NCBI GenBank assembly: GCA_013399895.1
Contig: VXBA01005362.1
Location: 62,001 to 126,000, forward strand
DNA: 64,000 nucleotides
Direction of reading: 5' to 3'
Origin: Serilophus lunatus
Taxonomy: Eukaryota > Chordata > Aves > Passeriformes > Eurylaimidae
The number at the start of each line of letters is the position of its first letter. Within the stretch, counting starts at the first letter, position 1. The position numbers and the translations under genes are program-made. The notes beneath the pieces are model-generated. The model did no database searches, had not been told where the DNA came from, and saw nothing but the letters and a program-made list of their open reading frames with translations. Below, piece after piece: positions 1 to 12,600 of this stretch.

Positions 1-773
1 CAGAGGGTAACATCTCTGTCTTACAGCCCACACTGGGGCCCTGCTGTGTTTAACACTGCCAAAAGGCTCCTGTTCCTGAGTTCCCCCGATCTGGGAGGGT
101 GTGAACAGCACAGGGAGAGAGGGAGATGGTTGTTGCTGAGGAAGGCTGGACTTTCCAGGGGATGTCCAGAAAGAGCAGGTCCAAGGAACGGACTTTGTAG
201 GACTATTGCTGCTGTCCCTGTGTCTCACAAAGCAAACAGGAGCTGTCGCCTCCTGGCAGAGAGTGTCCTGCCTGGTGACAGACACCACAGTCCCCACTGA
301 ACTGTCCATCACCAAGGAGCCAGTGTCTGGAACAGTAGCAGGTCTCCAGGAGCTGGAAACTGAAAGACAGCTCCCTTTTTCCTTCACTCTCTTTTTCCTT
401 AATTTAACTCTTATCAGTTTACATTTGTGCTGTCAGGCTGAAGGAGACCAACAGCCACTGTACAAACACTCTTGTACTGGCTCAGGGAAACAGTTGCTAC
501 GTCTAGATGCCTTTGGGACATTCCCAAATCCTTGTCAATTAGTGTCAGCAATGTCGCTTGGCATGTTCCAGCTACTGTCAGAATTGCTATCAGACACCCC
601 TGTGTGGCAGGGTTTCAGTTTTATACCATTGTGCAGGACAGTTATTAATGTCCCACTTCTTCAGACACAGTTAAGCAACTGAAACCTGGACTCCTCAGGC
701 TGGTCTGTTATTAGGAGCCTGTTTCTTTGCTGATTGCAGCGCTCACATGACACTTTTGTTTTGCTTTCCCCAG
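1..773 (+). other. SPNS2: SPNS2, 3' part of the last coding intron
   Basis: This stretch precedes the SPNS2 terminal coding exon and ends in a polypyrimidine tract and CAG acceptor (771-773). I looked for the preceding SPNS2 exon, which should encode the last transmembrane helix and the charged residues before the tail, and did not find it. The intron therefore continues beyond the left edge. The open frames here show no splice-bounded similarity to anything I know. No repeat was recognised. Confidence 0.7.
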
Positions 774-816
774 GGTGAACCAACTTGTGATGCCACCAGC
801 CTCTGTGAAAGTCTGA
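774..816 (+). CDS. SPNS2: SPNS2 terminal coding exon (C-terminal 13 residues)
   Basis: SPNS2 is a 12-helix major facilitator superfamily protein of the plasma membrane that exports sphingosine-1-phosphate from endothelial cells. Only the cytosolic tail is in the window. After the CAG acceptor, one base completes a split codon; then come VNQLVMPPASVKV and TGA (814-816). This differs by one residue from the mammalian SPNS2 tail as I remember it (A for V after VNQL). The split codon fits a glutamine (CA|G), as expected from the mammalian protein. The exon has 43 coding nt, and a consensus splice donor lies 4 nt after the stop. The gene converges on MYBBP1A, which matches mammalian synteny. The call rests on a short peptide plus synteny. 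Confidence 0.88.
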
Positions 817-2022
817 GACGGTGAGTGAACCAAACCAGCAACAGGTTTCGAGCTGCCTCTCTGCTCCAAAACCCCATCCACCCATTCCTTTCCTTACTAT
901 TGGAGAGAAGTTTCCTTAGCCAGCCCTGGTTTGCACCTTTGCCACACTCAACACAAATCAGAGCAAATCAAGAACTGGGAAACCAGGAATCAACTCAAAT
1001 GTCCTTTGTGGTATTGAGTTGCTTCCAGAGTGGGTGTTCAGTGGGCGTTCCCTTCTTTGAGCAGGTGAGACCACGGAACCCCACGTCCACTGGACCAGCA
1101 GAGCTGTGAATGTCTCAGGCAGATACTCAGGACACACCTGGTGTGCACAAACCTCCTGCTGCCCTGGGTCAAACACCAGCTGCTTTCAAACCACCATTCC
1201 TGGTGTAGTCTGAATTTTCTGCACTAAGTGTTGTTCCTGGACTGTCCCCACTGTGACCCTGGATCCAACACTGAGCTGGAGGGACCATCCCCTTCCCACT
1301 GCCCTCCCTTCTCCCTTGTGTTCATGTTGTCCTTATCACTCTCCCACAGCCACAGCACTGCCATTCAGAACCGCCACGAGTGACAAACACTTCCCACAAG
1401 CCAAAATTAATTAAAGCAAGTTTTTGAAGCAGAGGTTTCTCTCCCATAAATTAAATGCATTGAAAGACTAATCAGAAACTCAGAACTCAACGAGAAACCT
1501 AAGAATGGCCTTTTGAGGGAAGAGATTTAATACAATCTCTAGCAGAGCAGATGTGTTATTTCCACAGAGGGGAGTGGATTTTGGGGTAGGGCTGCCTGGA
1601 GATTGTAGGCTCTGGGCTGGGTGTGTGCTCACATATTATTATTTATCAGTAGCTTTTAGATAAAGTTGGGTATAGAAAAAAAAAAGCAAATCTGGGAGGA
1701 AATACAAGATGATGTTGCTGAGACTCACCTTAAAACAGTGACCACCTGAGTCCTGGGCACACTGAGGCTTTTCACTGCACTTTCTTCTTTTTTGGTCTAG
1801 TATTATACAGTTCAAGAGAAACCAGGGCATTGTCACAGGAAATTGTTCCAGCAATCATTGTTTTTGAAGGTCAGGGACAATTTCCTGCATAACATGGAAC
1901 ACAGACCCTCTCACAGGGAATCTGGTGTCTGGGCTGGCCCCACCACAGAGCTGGGGTGCACTGTTACCAATCCAGCCCTGTGGCTTCCCCATTAACCACC
2001 TCCTTCTCTTCCTTGTTTGCAG
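817..2022 (+). other. SPNS2: SPNS2 3' UTR or intron within it
   Basis: A consensus donor (GTGAGT, 821-826) follows the SPNS2 stop after four bases. At 2001-2022 there is a long pyrimidine run ending in TTTGCAG. Together they suggest an intron in the 3' UTR. If unspliced, this is ordinary 3' UTR. No repeat or coding similarity was recognised. Confidence 0.4.
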
Positions 2023-5000
2023 TGAAGGAAAGGACACGTGGACTCCTGCTCCCACCACACCAATCTCAAGCTCAAAGCCCTTCCATACTGGATACCAGTG
2101 GACCCTTCAGCTCCACACCACCTGGAGGGGTTTTCTAGCACCACATCCATCCCACCACTCCAGCCTGCAGGGTCAGGCACCAGGAGATGAGCAGGGCAGC
2201 TGGGAACATGGGAATTTCTGGAGTGTATGAACAATTGTCCTCTGGACCCAAAGAGTGCTGCCCAAGTGAGTGACTGTAGATTGTGTAAATGGTTTTAGTT
2301 GTAGCCAATGAAGTCCACATGGTTTGCAGGACTGGTGTCCTATGGAATGCTGCTGCCAGCACTCCCACCCCCACGGACTGCACTAGCTGGGCACCTGTTC
2401 TGTACATCACCTTTTCTTTGACACTGAAGGCTCAACTCAGATTATTATTTTTTATTTAAATACATCATACGATGCTTTATCTCTGCTGAAGACATTAGAT
2501 GATATATATTGATATATATATATTTAGATAAAGTTTTTATTTAAACATTTAAAAAATAGAGCTGCCTGTGCAACCACAGCAGATATGAGTAACGTCCACA
2601 GCTCTCCTCCTCTCAGTGCCCTGGTGCCAGGCCCTGCAAGGGCACTACAAGATGATTGCCAGTGGGTGACCTCCCTGTCACCTGAGCAATGGGCAAAGGA
2701 GAGACTCTCACTGCACTGGGAATGCTGGTGGTTGTCGTCACAGAAAGGTCCAGGACATTGGACAGAATTCCCTACAGGCTCTATAGTCTGCAATATACTC
2801 CACTCAGCCTTGCCAAGGAGTGTCACAGGCTTTTAAAATACCAAAATCCACCTGGCTGAATTGCTGTACCTTGGGCCTGGGAGTGCAATATTGCTGTGCC
2901 AGTGACCTCGTGCTTTGTTTACATGATGCCATATCACACGGACTGGCAATGCTAATTCTCCCTGTCAGTATTCCAAAGCGGTGACTGATACTCTGTTTCC
3001 TTGGAGCAGCGTTTGGTTTCCTGGACACCCAACCCTGCCCAGCCTCAGAGCTCTCACTGGGGTGTCACCTGAACCTTTACCAGGGTGTAATTGTGACCTT
3101 TCAGGCAAGGCCAGTGTCTGAACTGGGTTAGTCTCAAACGCAGAAACGTGTCACTGTGCCATTTCCCTGGGGGTTTGTTTCCTGCCCAATTTGTGCCCTG
3201 GCAGGTGGATGCTTCAGCACTGGGGGGAGGAAGGAGAGCACAGGCTGCCTCGACAAGGCTCCCCACTCCTTATCCTGTTCAGCCTTTTCACAGCTCAGAT
3301 CCCCCCCCCCAGCTCAGCACGCCTTCACCGGGTGAAAGCACCTCCCTTCCATGCTCACAGCTCACAAGTGAATGCAGTTGGGCTCCAAGTAGACTAAATC
3401 AGCCCAGGAAATGCCATACTGGTACTGGATGTGAGTTAAGGCTGGAAGCTGATGTCCTGGCTGTGCCATAAGATGGCTCAGAGACACAGGACGGTACTGT
3501 TTGTACATCTGGGTTTATCTCTCTTTCCCTTCCAGGATGTGCTGGGACAGCACAGCTTTGCAGCAGGGATGGTTGTGATTCCAGGTGCTCATCCCATAGC
3601 CAATCCCTGTCCAATAGAAAGGATTCCAAAGTGACTCCTATCACCTCATTAGCCTTTCTGCCTCCTCAGACCCCACAAGCCTCCTCTGCAAAGGCTCTGT
3701 CACCTAAAATACCTTAACAATAGCTCTAAGAGTTGGCTAAAGAACTAGAGCCAGAAGTGTTCCTCGAGTGCCTGGGCACCCTCTGGAGAACAGCAAGTGG
3801 GTGCTAGAAATAACAAAGCAAAGCAAATCCCACACAAAGCTTCACTTCCCACATCAAGCCACTGTTTACATTGGCAGAGGAAGCACAGCCTCTCTAGTGT
3901 AGGATCCAAACTCTTGGCTTTAAAGGCACATGAATTTCTGATTCCCATTAAGAAATTCCTTGTTAAGCTGTTTAAAAAGAAGCAAAAAAGCAACCCAACA
4001 ATCAGTCATTTTATCTCAGAGACCAAAGAAGATTAACTACATTTCCTGAATTGCTTTTCCAATAGGCTCCCTCTGTTGTAGCATTTACTGTCAACAAAAT
4101 GGAACATTCCTGCTGAGGTTCAGAGATTAGGAATTCTCCTTAAATTTAATTCTTTGGAGTCAACAACAACAAAGGAACTGATTTCTAATGTCACTGGCTG
4201 TTCTTGATCATGACAGGCCCCAGTCCCTCTCAGACCTCAGCACTGTGAGGGGACAGTTTTTGTGAAGGAAATACTGAATTCTGTTTAACCAGAAAAGAGG
4301 GAAAAGAGCAAGCAAGGGAGTGAGAAATGAGGAGTCCTACCTGCACCAAGGCATCCCTGAATCCCTGCTACGTGTTCCAGGCTAGGAGAGGGAGGCTTAG
4401 GCTTCTTCCTGTTCCCTGCATTCTGTGGGACATACAGTGTCAGGTCCTTGCTGCCTTCACCAGGGGCTGGGCAGGTGCCCAGAGGGCACCAGGGAGGCCC
4501 AGCTGCCCTCAGTGAATCTCGAGGGTTTTCTTTTCCTCCTTTTCATAAAGGGGATGTTTTAAGGCAGGAACTCCCCCTTCCAGCTGCTTCTGCACTGGCA
4601 CTGCTGCACTCCTGGCACAACAAACCAGGTGGGTTGTACACAGAGAGGGAAACTGAGGCAGTGGGAATTACCCAGAAAAGCAAAGGACCCAAGTGGATCC
4701 TGCTGCCATCCATCACTCCCAGAGCACGTCTGGGTGACCCCCAGCAGACTCTCCCCTTTCAGACTGGCCCAGAGAGGCCCTCAGGGTGAGACTAAACCCC
4801 ACAAACACTTGGCTGTGCTTTGATAGGCAGAGTTCCCTCAGCACCCTTCGTCCCACCTGCTTGTTTTCCTCCCCATTTGCTTTATTTGGTAAACCAGCAC
4901 TTACAATCACTTTTGCTACGTGATGTACAGGAGTATTAGTATATTTTCTTGTTATACAAGGGAGGAGTATAAAATGTTTTTCTGATTTCTTTCAGAAGCA

Positions 5001-5120
5001 AATGACTATTATTTTTTCAGAGCAATTGATTGTGAATCTCAGAGTATAAAAAAAAAGATAAATAGACCAAATACATAACTTTATGTAAATTAAGAAATAA
5101 AAGTATCTAAAATGCACCCC
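2023..5120 (+). other. SPNS2: Probable SPNS2 3' UTR with two candidate ends
   Basis: This follows the possible UTR acceptor. The AT-rich block at 2430-2560 contains a variant poly(A) signal (GATAAA, 2527-2532) and could be a proximal end. A second AT-rich block at 4915-5110 ends in a canonical AATAAA (5096-5101), with a T/GT-rich stretch 20-50 nt downstream, and could be the distal end. A C homopolymer lies near 3301-3310. Assignment to SPNS2 is by position and strand only. Confidence 0.35.
5096..5101 (+). terminator. SPNS2: Canonical poly(A) signal, candidate SPNS2 distal end
   Basis: AATAAA on the plus strand, followed by a T/GT-rich element (about 5127-5155). It is the best polyadenylation signal between the SPNS2 stop and the MYBBP1A 3' end. 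No transcript evidence is visible from the sequence. Confidence 0.35.
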
Positions 5121-5840
5121 CTGGCTCCTTTTCTTGTGTCACCTCTTGGTTGTACAGTCCTGTGGTCCCTGGGACAAAGGTGTTCCGAGCTCCAGCAGCC
5201 ACATGGAGTACTTTGGTGAGGATGACAAAGAACTTACCTGGACACCAGCATTCCTGGAGCTCATGTGGGAAGTAACACCAGGAGCAGGGAAGGGCAGAGG
5301 GAGCAGAGGGGTGATGGATAACAGCCTCCTTTTCCCTCTGAACTGGCTGCCTGGATCCAGATGGGGATTGGGAGTCAGTGGTGGGCACAAAGGTGGGGTC
5401 CTGCTCCATCCTCTTTTCCAACAGAGGCTCTGGAGTTCAGCAGTTTTAAGTTCCATCCATCAACTACTTGCTATTATGAGTGCCCTGTACCCACTGGTTT
5501 TGGATCATGGACATACTGCACACACACACTCAACTCTTCCAGGCCCCTAGTGCCCTCCCCACCTTCACAAACCCTTCTCACCAAGGCCCCCCACACTCAG
5601 ACCAACAAGAGCCTTGTGAGCTGGCACACCTCCCTAACCCTCTCCCACACCTGAGCTGGTCTGTCCAAGCTGATGCTGTTGGTGCTGCAGTGTCCTGGTG
5701 CGACTGCTGGTGCACTTACCATGGTTGTACAGACAGTTTCTGACTGCAGGGCAACCACTCCTGAGCAGCTCCAACACCACCCATCTCCCAGTGTCCCTGG
5801 CAAAAATCACTGTATGACACGAGATTCCTTCAAAAAACTC

Positions 5841-6085
5841 CACAGAATTCCAGAACGGTTTGGGTTGGAAAGGACCTTAGAGACCATTTAAGGTCTTAGC
5901 CTCCTGTGCCATGGGCAGGGAACACCTTCCACTATCCCAGGTTGCTCCAACCTGGCCTTAGACACTTCCAGGGATGGGGCAGCCACAGCTTCTCTGGGAA
6001 ACATGTGCCAGGGCCTCACTGCCCTCACAGAGAAGAACTTCTTCCCAATATCCCACCCAGCCCTGCCCTCAGGCCTGGATTTGTC
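5841..6085 (-). mobile_element. CR1 LINE fragment, 3' end
   Basis: On the plus strand this begins with the reverse complement of the CR1 3' end (an ACAGAAT-like repeat, then a TTTGGGTTGGAAAGGACC-type block) and continues into the region reading 'cagggatggggcagccaca'. The element therefore lies on the minus strand and is 5'-truncated, as is usual for CR1. The right boundary is approximate. Confidence 0.85.
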
Positions 6086-8080
6086 CTAAGGCTTTGGCCC
6101 ACCTCCCTCAGTGCATCCCTCCCTTGAGCTCAGCACCCAGGACCGGCAGCTGTTTTTCTTGCATCCAGCAGAACCCATGAGCTTCTCTCACTGCCAGAGC
6201 TCTGGACAGCTGAAAAGAAAAGGCTTCATCGAAATCAAAGTAAGGGTCGAGTGACAGGACATGAAATCATGTAAAATGAAACCTTTGCAATTTTTCAAAG
6301 GCACACATAAGTGGCAGTGAAACACGATTTGACTTGGTGGATTAGTGACTGCTTTCTATAAGCTGTGCAGGTAATTTAATTGGCAAGAGAGCTGTTAGTG
6401 AAGCACAACTCTCCCTGCAGCTCTCTCTCTCTTCTCCCCTTGACATTCCACAAGTGCTAGAAACTGAACACCCCCATGGCCATGGCAAGGCAGAAGTCAG
6501 TCCCCTCTCCAGCCTAGTTGCCATCCCTGCCACAAACAACAGCTGGCACTGCTTTAACCTTGTGCTTTGCCCTTCCCACAAGGACAGTGACAACCTGATC
6601 CACATGAACTTTTCACTGCAGTGATCGTGGCAGGTGTCTCAGAGTGGCTCAGCCAGGCTTTGCAGCCTCAGCTCACTCACATGGGCAAGGACTTGCCCAG
6701 CACAGTGGCCACAGCAGGAGTGTGGTGGCTCTGGGTGCCACAATGTGTTCTCTGCACGCAGGTGAAGTTCCCTCCCTGACCTGCCTGGAGAGACCCCTCT
6801 GATCCAGCTCCCTCCTTTGCTTCCCAACCACCATCTTTGACCATTGTTCCTCTAGTTCTGCACAGCAGTGGCACCAAGTCCCAGGATGGCCTACTTACAG
6901 GGAGAAGGAAAGGGATGTTTGTGACACCGGACCTGAAACCTCTGCTCCCCCTTGAATCATTAAACAAGGACAGCCCTGACCTGGTGCCTCCTGTGCACTG
7001 CATTTGCATAATACATGAAAAGTCACCACTCTGGGGACAGCTGGAGAGGCTTAGCTGGGATTGAGGTTTTAAGGAGGCAATGAACCAGCTTTCAGCAGTA
7101 AATGGCAGGGAGAGGCAGGGGAGCATCGCCAGTGTCAACAGGCCCCTTTGGAGCAGAGGTGCCTTTTTCCTGCCAGCACCTTCAGACTTGCAGTTCTGCT
7201 GCAATAGCAGCTATTGCAGTCAAGACCCCACAGCCACCTCCAGATGAATAAGTGGTTTGGAAGAAAAGGTTCAGCAGGGTAAGTCCAGCTCTAAATCGCT
7301 CACACATGGGAGCACCAGAGAGATGCAGGAATCGGCCACCTGGAGGCCTGATGTGCACTGTCCTGGTCACACATTCCATCCTGCTTGGAGACCTCTGCAG
7401 ATGCTGCTGAGGCTGGAGGCCAACACTTGGCAAAGGTGAGCACACATAGAGCTGCCCTTCCTGTCCTGCCCCCATCTGTGCCACCACCTGAAGGATGCTT
7501 GACTTGCACAGTCCAGAGCCTGTCCAGGATGCACAAGGGCTGTGTCCTCCAGGGAAACAAAAGTGGTCCTCAGTCCTGTCTCTCCTGAGAGCTGGAGGAA
7601 TCCAGCTGTGAAGGCAGGAAGTGAAAGGCAGGGATAGGAAGGACATTCTCTGCTGAGCTCTGCCAGCTAGTGGGCAACAGAAACTCCAGCCTTCACGTGC
7701 TGCTCATGGGAGCCAGTGCAGTCCTTGGATGTGCAGCAGAGCTTGTGGGATCACTGCTGGGACAGGGGAATGGGAGATGCACCTCCTTGGTGTCTGCAAT
7801 GGGACGTGTCTGTGTCTCTGCCAGCCACTGTCTCCCAGGGACTTCTGTGCCATGTGAGAAGAGAATCACTGCAAAGCCAGAAAAACAGCCAGGGGCAAAC
7901 ACAACCCTTTGCAGCTCTTCTCTCACTCCCTCGAAAAACAACATGATATTTCCTGTGTCTGGTGGTACAGACTCACCTGTAGGATGAGAGCTACAGACAC
8001 AGCCCTGCTCCAGGCCCTTCCCTCTGCCAGGAGCCAGCACCACACTCCTCTCTGCAGGAGGGGGGAGAGCATTGGAGCCT

Positions 8081-8145
8081 TCACAGAATCATTTTGGTTG
8101 GAAAAGACCCTTTGAGATCATCCAGTCCCAATGCTGCTCCCTTGG
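8081..8145 (-). mobile_element. Short CR1 3'-end fragment
   Basis: About 65 bp matching the reverse complement of the CR1 terminus (CACAGAATCATTTTGGTTGG, then the GATCATCCAGTCC block). It is severely 5'-truncated. Confidence 0.75.
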
Positions 8146-9034
8146 ATTCTGGAAGAGGAGTCAGGGCCAGGCACCAACACCCACCTTTGGGCCTCCAGAG
8201 GCAGGTGCAGGTGGGGGGAAGAAAGGAGGGAAGAGACTTTGGAGGCAACTACAACATGAGTAGAATTTCAAACACTTTTGAGACTCAGCTCTCAACAAGA
8301 ATCAGGTACCCATCACACAGGAGAATTTGGTCCTGGTGCTCTCCCAAAGCAGTGATGGCATTCCAGCGTTCAGGAAGCTGGGAATAAATAAGCAGATACA
8401 ATGCCAAGCATTCACTCTCCCAGACTGACTGCTGTAAGCCTGCTGTTCCAGGTGCCTTGCATGGCTGCACACAGGCTGCTGGCCTGGCAGAGTGGCTAAT
8501 CAATCAACCATTTCAATTGTTTCACTGATTTATTGATGTCTCTGTGCTACCATAGGGGTCATGACCCCTTCCTGCACCCAGCAGCAAAAAGCCAAGAAAA
8601 TCAGACCACGGTAGTTACTCACAACACTAGAGTGGCCAAACTGGGAATATTTGACCCCAGACTCTGCATGTGCAAACCCCTTTAACCCCAGGCATTTCAG
8701 AGGCTGCATTTCCCAGACTGGAAAAGCTGTGAGCCCTGCTGGGCCTGGGCAGGACAGGAATGAGCCTTTAGGAACTACTGAACCTCACACAGGGCTTGTC
8801 GACAAGACTCAGCAGTGTCAGCACAGCCACCCAAACTCCCCAAGGAATCCCAACCAACCTCTCCCCTCTGCCTTGGGAAATCATGGTGACAGGAGCCTGT
8901 GCTCCTAAGCACAGGCTGTTTGGCACTGCCAGAGAAGTAAGAGTGGACATGTCCCAGAGCCTGGATACAACATCCTGAAGCTCCCAGTGCTCCAGGCTAA
9001 ACCCTCCACACAAGCCAGGCCCCACAGCTTTAGA

Positions 9035-9157
9035 GCTCAGCATAATGGAAGGTTTATTTAAAAGTCATGGAAGGCATAAAAACTATAGTTATAAAAGATA
9101 TTATAACAGTTTACTGAGCCATGCTAGCCGTGCCAGGCCTGGGTGAGTTCATGGAGA
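9035..9157 (-). other. MYBBP1A: MYBBP1A 3' UTR
   Basis: Short 3' UTR between the TAA at 9158-9160 and the expected cleavage site about 15-20 nt past the AATAAA signal. It is AT-rich in its distal half. The cleavage position is inferred. Confidence 0.7.
9053..9058 (-). terminator. MYBBP1A: MYBBP1A poly(A) signal
   Basis: TTTATT on the plus strand, that is AATAAA on the gene strand, about 100 nt after the stop codon. It is the first canonical signal downstream of the coding sequence. Confidence 0.75.
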
Positions 9158-9653
9158 TTACTCCTGCAGCACAGGAGTTTTTTTCTCTTTCCTTTTCTTG
9201 GCTTTGCCCTGCTTCTGCTGGGTCTCCTGGACAACACTCCCCTTGGTTTTCTTTGCAGCTGGAACCTGCTCAGCCTCATCACTTGCATCACCCTTTCTTT
9301 TTCTGTTTTTCCTCTTCTTCTTTTTCTTATCAGCCACAGCATCTCCCTCACTGACACTGGGGAGGATCCTACCCCCCACCTTTGCCACTCCTTCCCTGAC
9401 CCCTTTGTTGGAATTCTTGTGTTTGCTGCCACCAGACACGAGGCCTTTCTTCTGCTTGGGGGTTTCTGTTCCCAGAGGCTGCTCCTCTGGGGCTGCTGGT
9501 TCTCCATCTTCACCTGGAGCTGTCCCGTTCTCCTGGACACCCTTCTTGCGATTCCTGCGTTTCTTGCTCTCTGGCAGGAAGCCTTTCTTCTTCCTCTTCA
9601 GCGGCTCCATGTTCTGCATGGGCTTACTGGCTGTCTTCTCTTTTTTGGGCTTC
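9158..9653 (-). CDS. MYBBP1A: MYBBP1A exon 27 (last; basic C-tail)
   Basis: Encodes residues 1141-1305 and TAA. It starts after a CTGCAG acceptor and reads KPKKEKTASKP, then KRKKKGFLPESKKRRNRKK. Several further lysine/arginine clusters follow (for example DKKKKKRKNRKRKGD), separated by acidic or small-residue linkers. Mammalian MYBBP1A has the same low-complexity basic tail, which carries nuclear and nucleolar localisation signals. The tail is somewhat shorter than in human and aligns well only in the GFLPE block. The antisense open frame of 189 codons over this exon is a shadow. Confidence 0.96.
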
Positions 9654-12600
9654 CTGCAGGGAGAATGCCAAAAACTAAGAGCAATTTAATTTACAGCCAG
9701 GGAACAGTGTGATCTTTGTGATGAGCCACGAATGGGCAGGAGCACAGGAAAGCTGCAGGAAGCACAAGAGTGCTGTGAGGGTGAAGCACAAAAGTGCTGT
9801 GAGGGTGAGCATTGTCCCTGGAGGTGTTCCTCAGTCTGCACAAGGACTGCTGATATGAACAGGAGCAGGACCAGGATTGAAGAATGTACATGGAGATGGT
9901 GAGTAACAATCATCATTCCACAGACCAGGCAACCTGTACTTACCACCACCTTGATCACACCTGCTTGTGGCCTCATGCAAGGCTACTGAGACACTGTCTG
10001 TGTGTCCAAGGTAACAACCCAGCAAGGCCTTTGCTGTGCTAAACAATCCCAAGGGATTGTCCAGCAAGAAGCTCCAAGAGTCCACTCCACTCCCATCAGG
10101 GAATGAATGGCATGGCATCACTGCTGCTGCTGTTCTCTGACAAAAACTGCCCCACCACCCAGTCTGTGCTGCTCTGCACCAGCTCAGGGCCCAGAGAGGA
10201 GTCCTGACAGGGAATACAGGGGATCAGGCTCTAATTCCATGGCCTGCTTTTCAATGTGAAGCACTAAAACATAATCACTGAACACTCCTCAGCTTTCAGA
10301 GATGCAAGGCAGCCACTCCATGCACCAGGCTGGGGATCCAGACACAAAAGAACCCAAAAATCCCTGGGAAGGGCTCAAAGTCCTTTCATATATTCATATA
10401 TTCTTTGGTACCCGGTCACTGCCCAGGGCAGCTACTGACTCCTCTAGCTCTACATTTGCAGAATCAATCTACAGGGATGCAGTGGGAGCTGAGTGACTCA
10501 TCCCAGCCTGGAAATTTCTCTGCAGCTTTGGTTATGGCTCTTAAGCCAGGCTGCCAGATGAGACTGCTGCAAGCAGGGATTGTCCTTGGGTCATCAGCTG
10601 TCTCGCTCTATTGCAAGACACAATCAAGTATCAGTCAGAATTCAGACCTGTTACAACCCTTTCCCATCAAGGGCCAATCCCAAGCATGTAATCACCTGGA
10701 ACAACGAGCCCAGTATTATTCCAAATCAGTAAAACAAGAAGCATCTCAACCTCACCAACCCAGGAACTTCATTTAACTCAAACTCCAGCCTAAACTCTCT
10801 GCCTTGACTTCCTCTCTCTCCCTATCTCCCCACATCAATGGACACCAGCAGGACAGGCAGGGAGGCCCCCAGACAACCACTTACGTGTAGTTCAGCCAGT
10901 GCATCACATTCCAGTAGAGGGAGTCGAGCCGGGGAGAATTCCCAATGTCTTCCAGCTGGTTCAGAGACAGCAGCACTTTCTCCACCTCTGTCAACTTCAC
11001 GTTCAGCTTCTGCAAGAAGGCAAGTACAGACACTCTGCAGTGTGCACTCAGAGCAGCAGGGCACAGGAGATCTTTAGGGAAAGGCTGTGGCAGGAATGAA
11101 CAATCCTGCCTGGCTTCTCCAAGCCACTGCTGGGAGTTCATTTGCAACACCAATTTGGGAGACAAAACGAAAGGCACCCTCAGGTACAGGGTTTGGTTGA
11201 AAACTGAGCCTCTACCATGAGAGTCATGAGTCTGGCAGGTAGAACTGCAGTGGCATAAAAAGCACTGGAGGATCCTTTGGTCCTCTTTCCTTTCCAATCC
11301 ATGGCTGGGAGCAGTAGGGAGAGGACACATGACCATGTACCCATTCAGGAGAAAAGCAGCAGCATTTTCAGTCTGGTTCCTGAAGATTTTCAGACTGGTT
11401 TTCTAAAATCTCTTCTGTAACACACTGGACAACTTCAGTAAAACCTGGCAGAGAAGGGTGTCTCAAAGGCTGTTCAGCTCCTACAAGAGCCTTTGAATTA
11501 ATCTCTCTTCTCCACTCACCTTCTTATAAGGTCTTCACAAAGAAGCTCTTGGTCAGAGCTCAAGGCTTACCAAGAGGAAACTGGGCTTCAGCAATTCTGC
11601 TGCTTCTGGTATTTTGCTCCAGTAAATAAGACCATATTAGAGATACATTTTGTCACCTACAGAGAATCTTCTCATGTTCAAAAAAAGTTATTTTCCGCTA
11701 GGAAAAACAAAGCCCCAGAGCAAAGCTTCACTCCTGCTCATAAAGTCTGTTTTTGGGAATTACAGTCTCTGGGGCTCAGTGGAAAGGACAGAGCAATTAC
11801 TTGCGACAAAACCCACCCTCTCTGTACCACAGGTTTTATTTCTGCTGAAAAGAAAGGAGATGCCACATGTATTTGCTAAACACTGCACAAATCCTTCAGT
11901 AAGGCCCTGGACATCAGCTCGTAAGAGCTACAGATCCCTCCTTCAGACAGGAAGGCTTTTCTGCCCTGAGATGCAACCAGGCATTCCCTCTAAGGGGACC
12001 TTTGGTAGGAAATGAGGTGGGATGTAGCAGGCACAAGGCAAAATCCAAGTTTAAAAGAAATTCAGAAAACAGCCCCTTGCACACACTGGGTCACACACTT
12101 ACCTGCCCTGTCACAGTTTTAAGGAGGAAGTTCAACAACTCCAAGCTCTTCGCAACTTTCTCTTTTTCAGCCTTCATGATGGGTTTTTCAAGTGTTTTCA
12201 AACACTGTAAATTAAATGGGAAGATCAAGAAGAAACAAACGTTAAATGGCAAAACAAATCACACTTCTCAGGAGAAAGCAGAAAATGAGTAATGAACAGT
12301 GGGGTTCACTCTGGAACACAAACCCCACCAAACCCTAGATGTGCCCAGGAGGGCACATGGTAGAAGCTGCTGATGCCCAGATGAATTAAGAAACAACTGG
12401 ACACTCTTCTCTCAGGTAACTGGCGACAGAACAAGAGGACACGGTCTCAATCTCCATCAGGGGAGGTTTAGACTTGATATCAGGAAGAAATTCTTCCCAG
12501 AAAGGGTGATCTGCCTTTGGAATGGGCTGCCCAGGGAGGTGGTAGAGTCACCGACCCTGGAGGTGTTCAGGAGTCGCTGGATGAGGCGCTTGGTGCCATG

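Larger units (their letters stand above)
5121..9034. other. Intergenic region between SPNS2 and MYBBP1A 3' ends
   Basis: Apart from the CR1 pieces at about 5841 and 8081, I see no exon-like block with splice sites, no RNA gene and no conserved protein. The longest open frames (about 175 codons on the minus strand near 6.7-7.2 kb) read as random translations. Confidence 0.6.

Noticed and set aside
1..773. Upstream SPNS2 exon in the left flank
   Set aside because: I searched for the last transmembrane helix and the acidic/basic segment before the tail on the plus strand and did not find them.
6677..7204. 175-codon minus-strand open frame in the intergenic region
   Set aside because: Composition looks random. 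It has no similarity to the genes expected here, and neighbouring open frames do not join by splice sites.
9143..9712. Plus-strand open frames of 163-189 codons, rich in Phe, Leu and Ser
   Set aside because: They are the antisense of the lysine-rich last exon of MYBBP1A; lysine codons read as Phe/Leu on the other strand.
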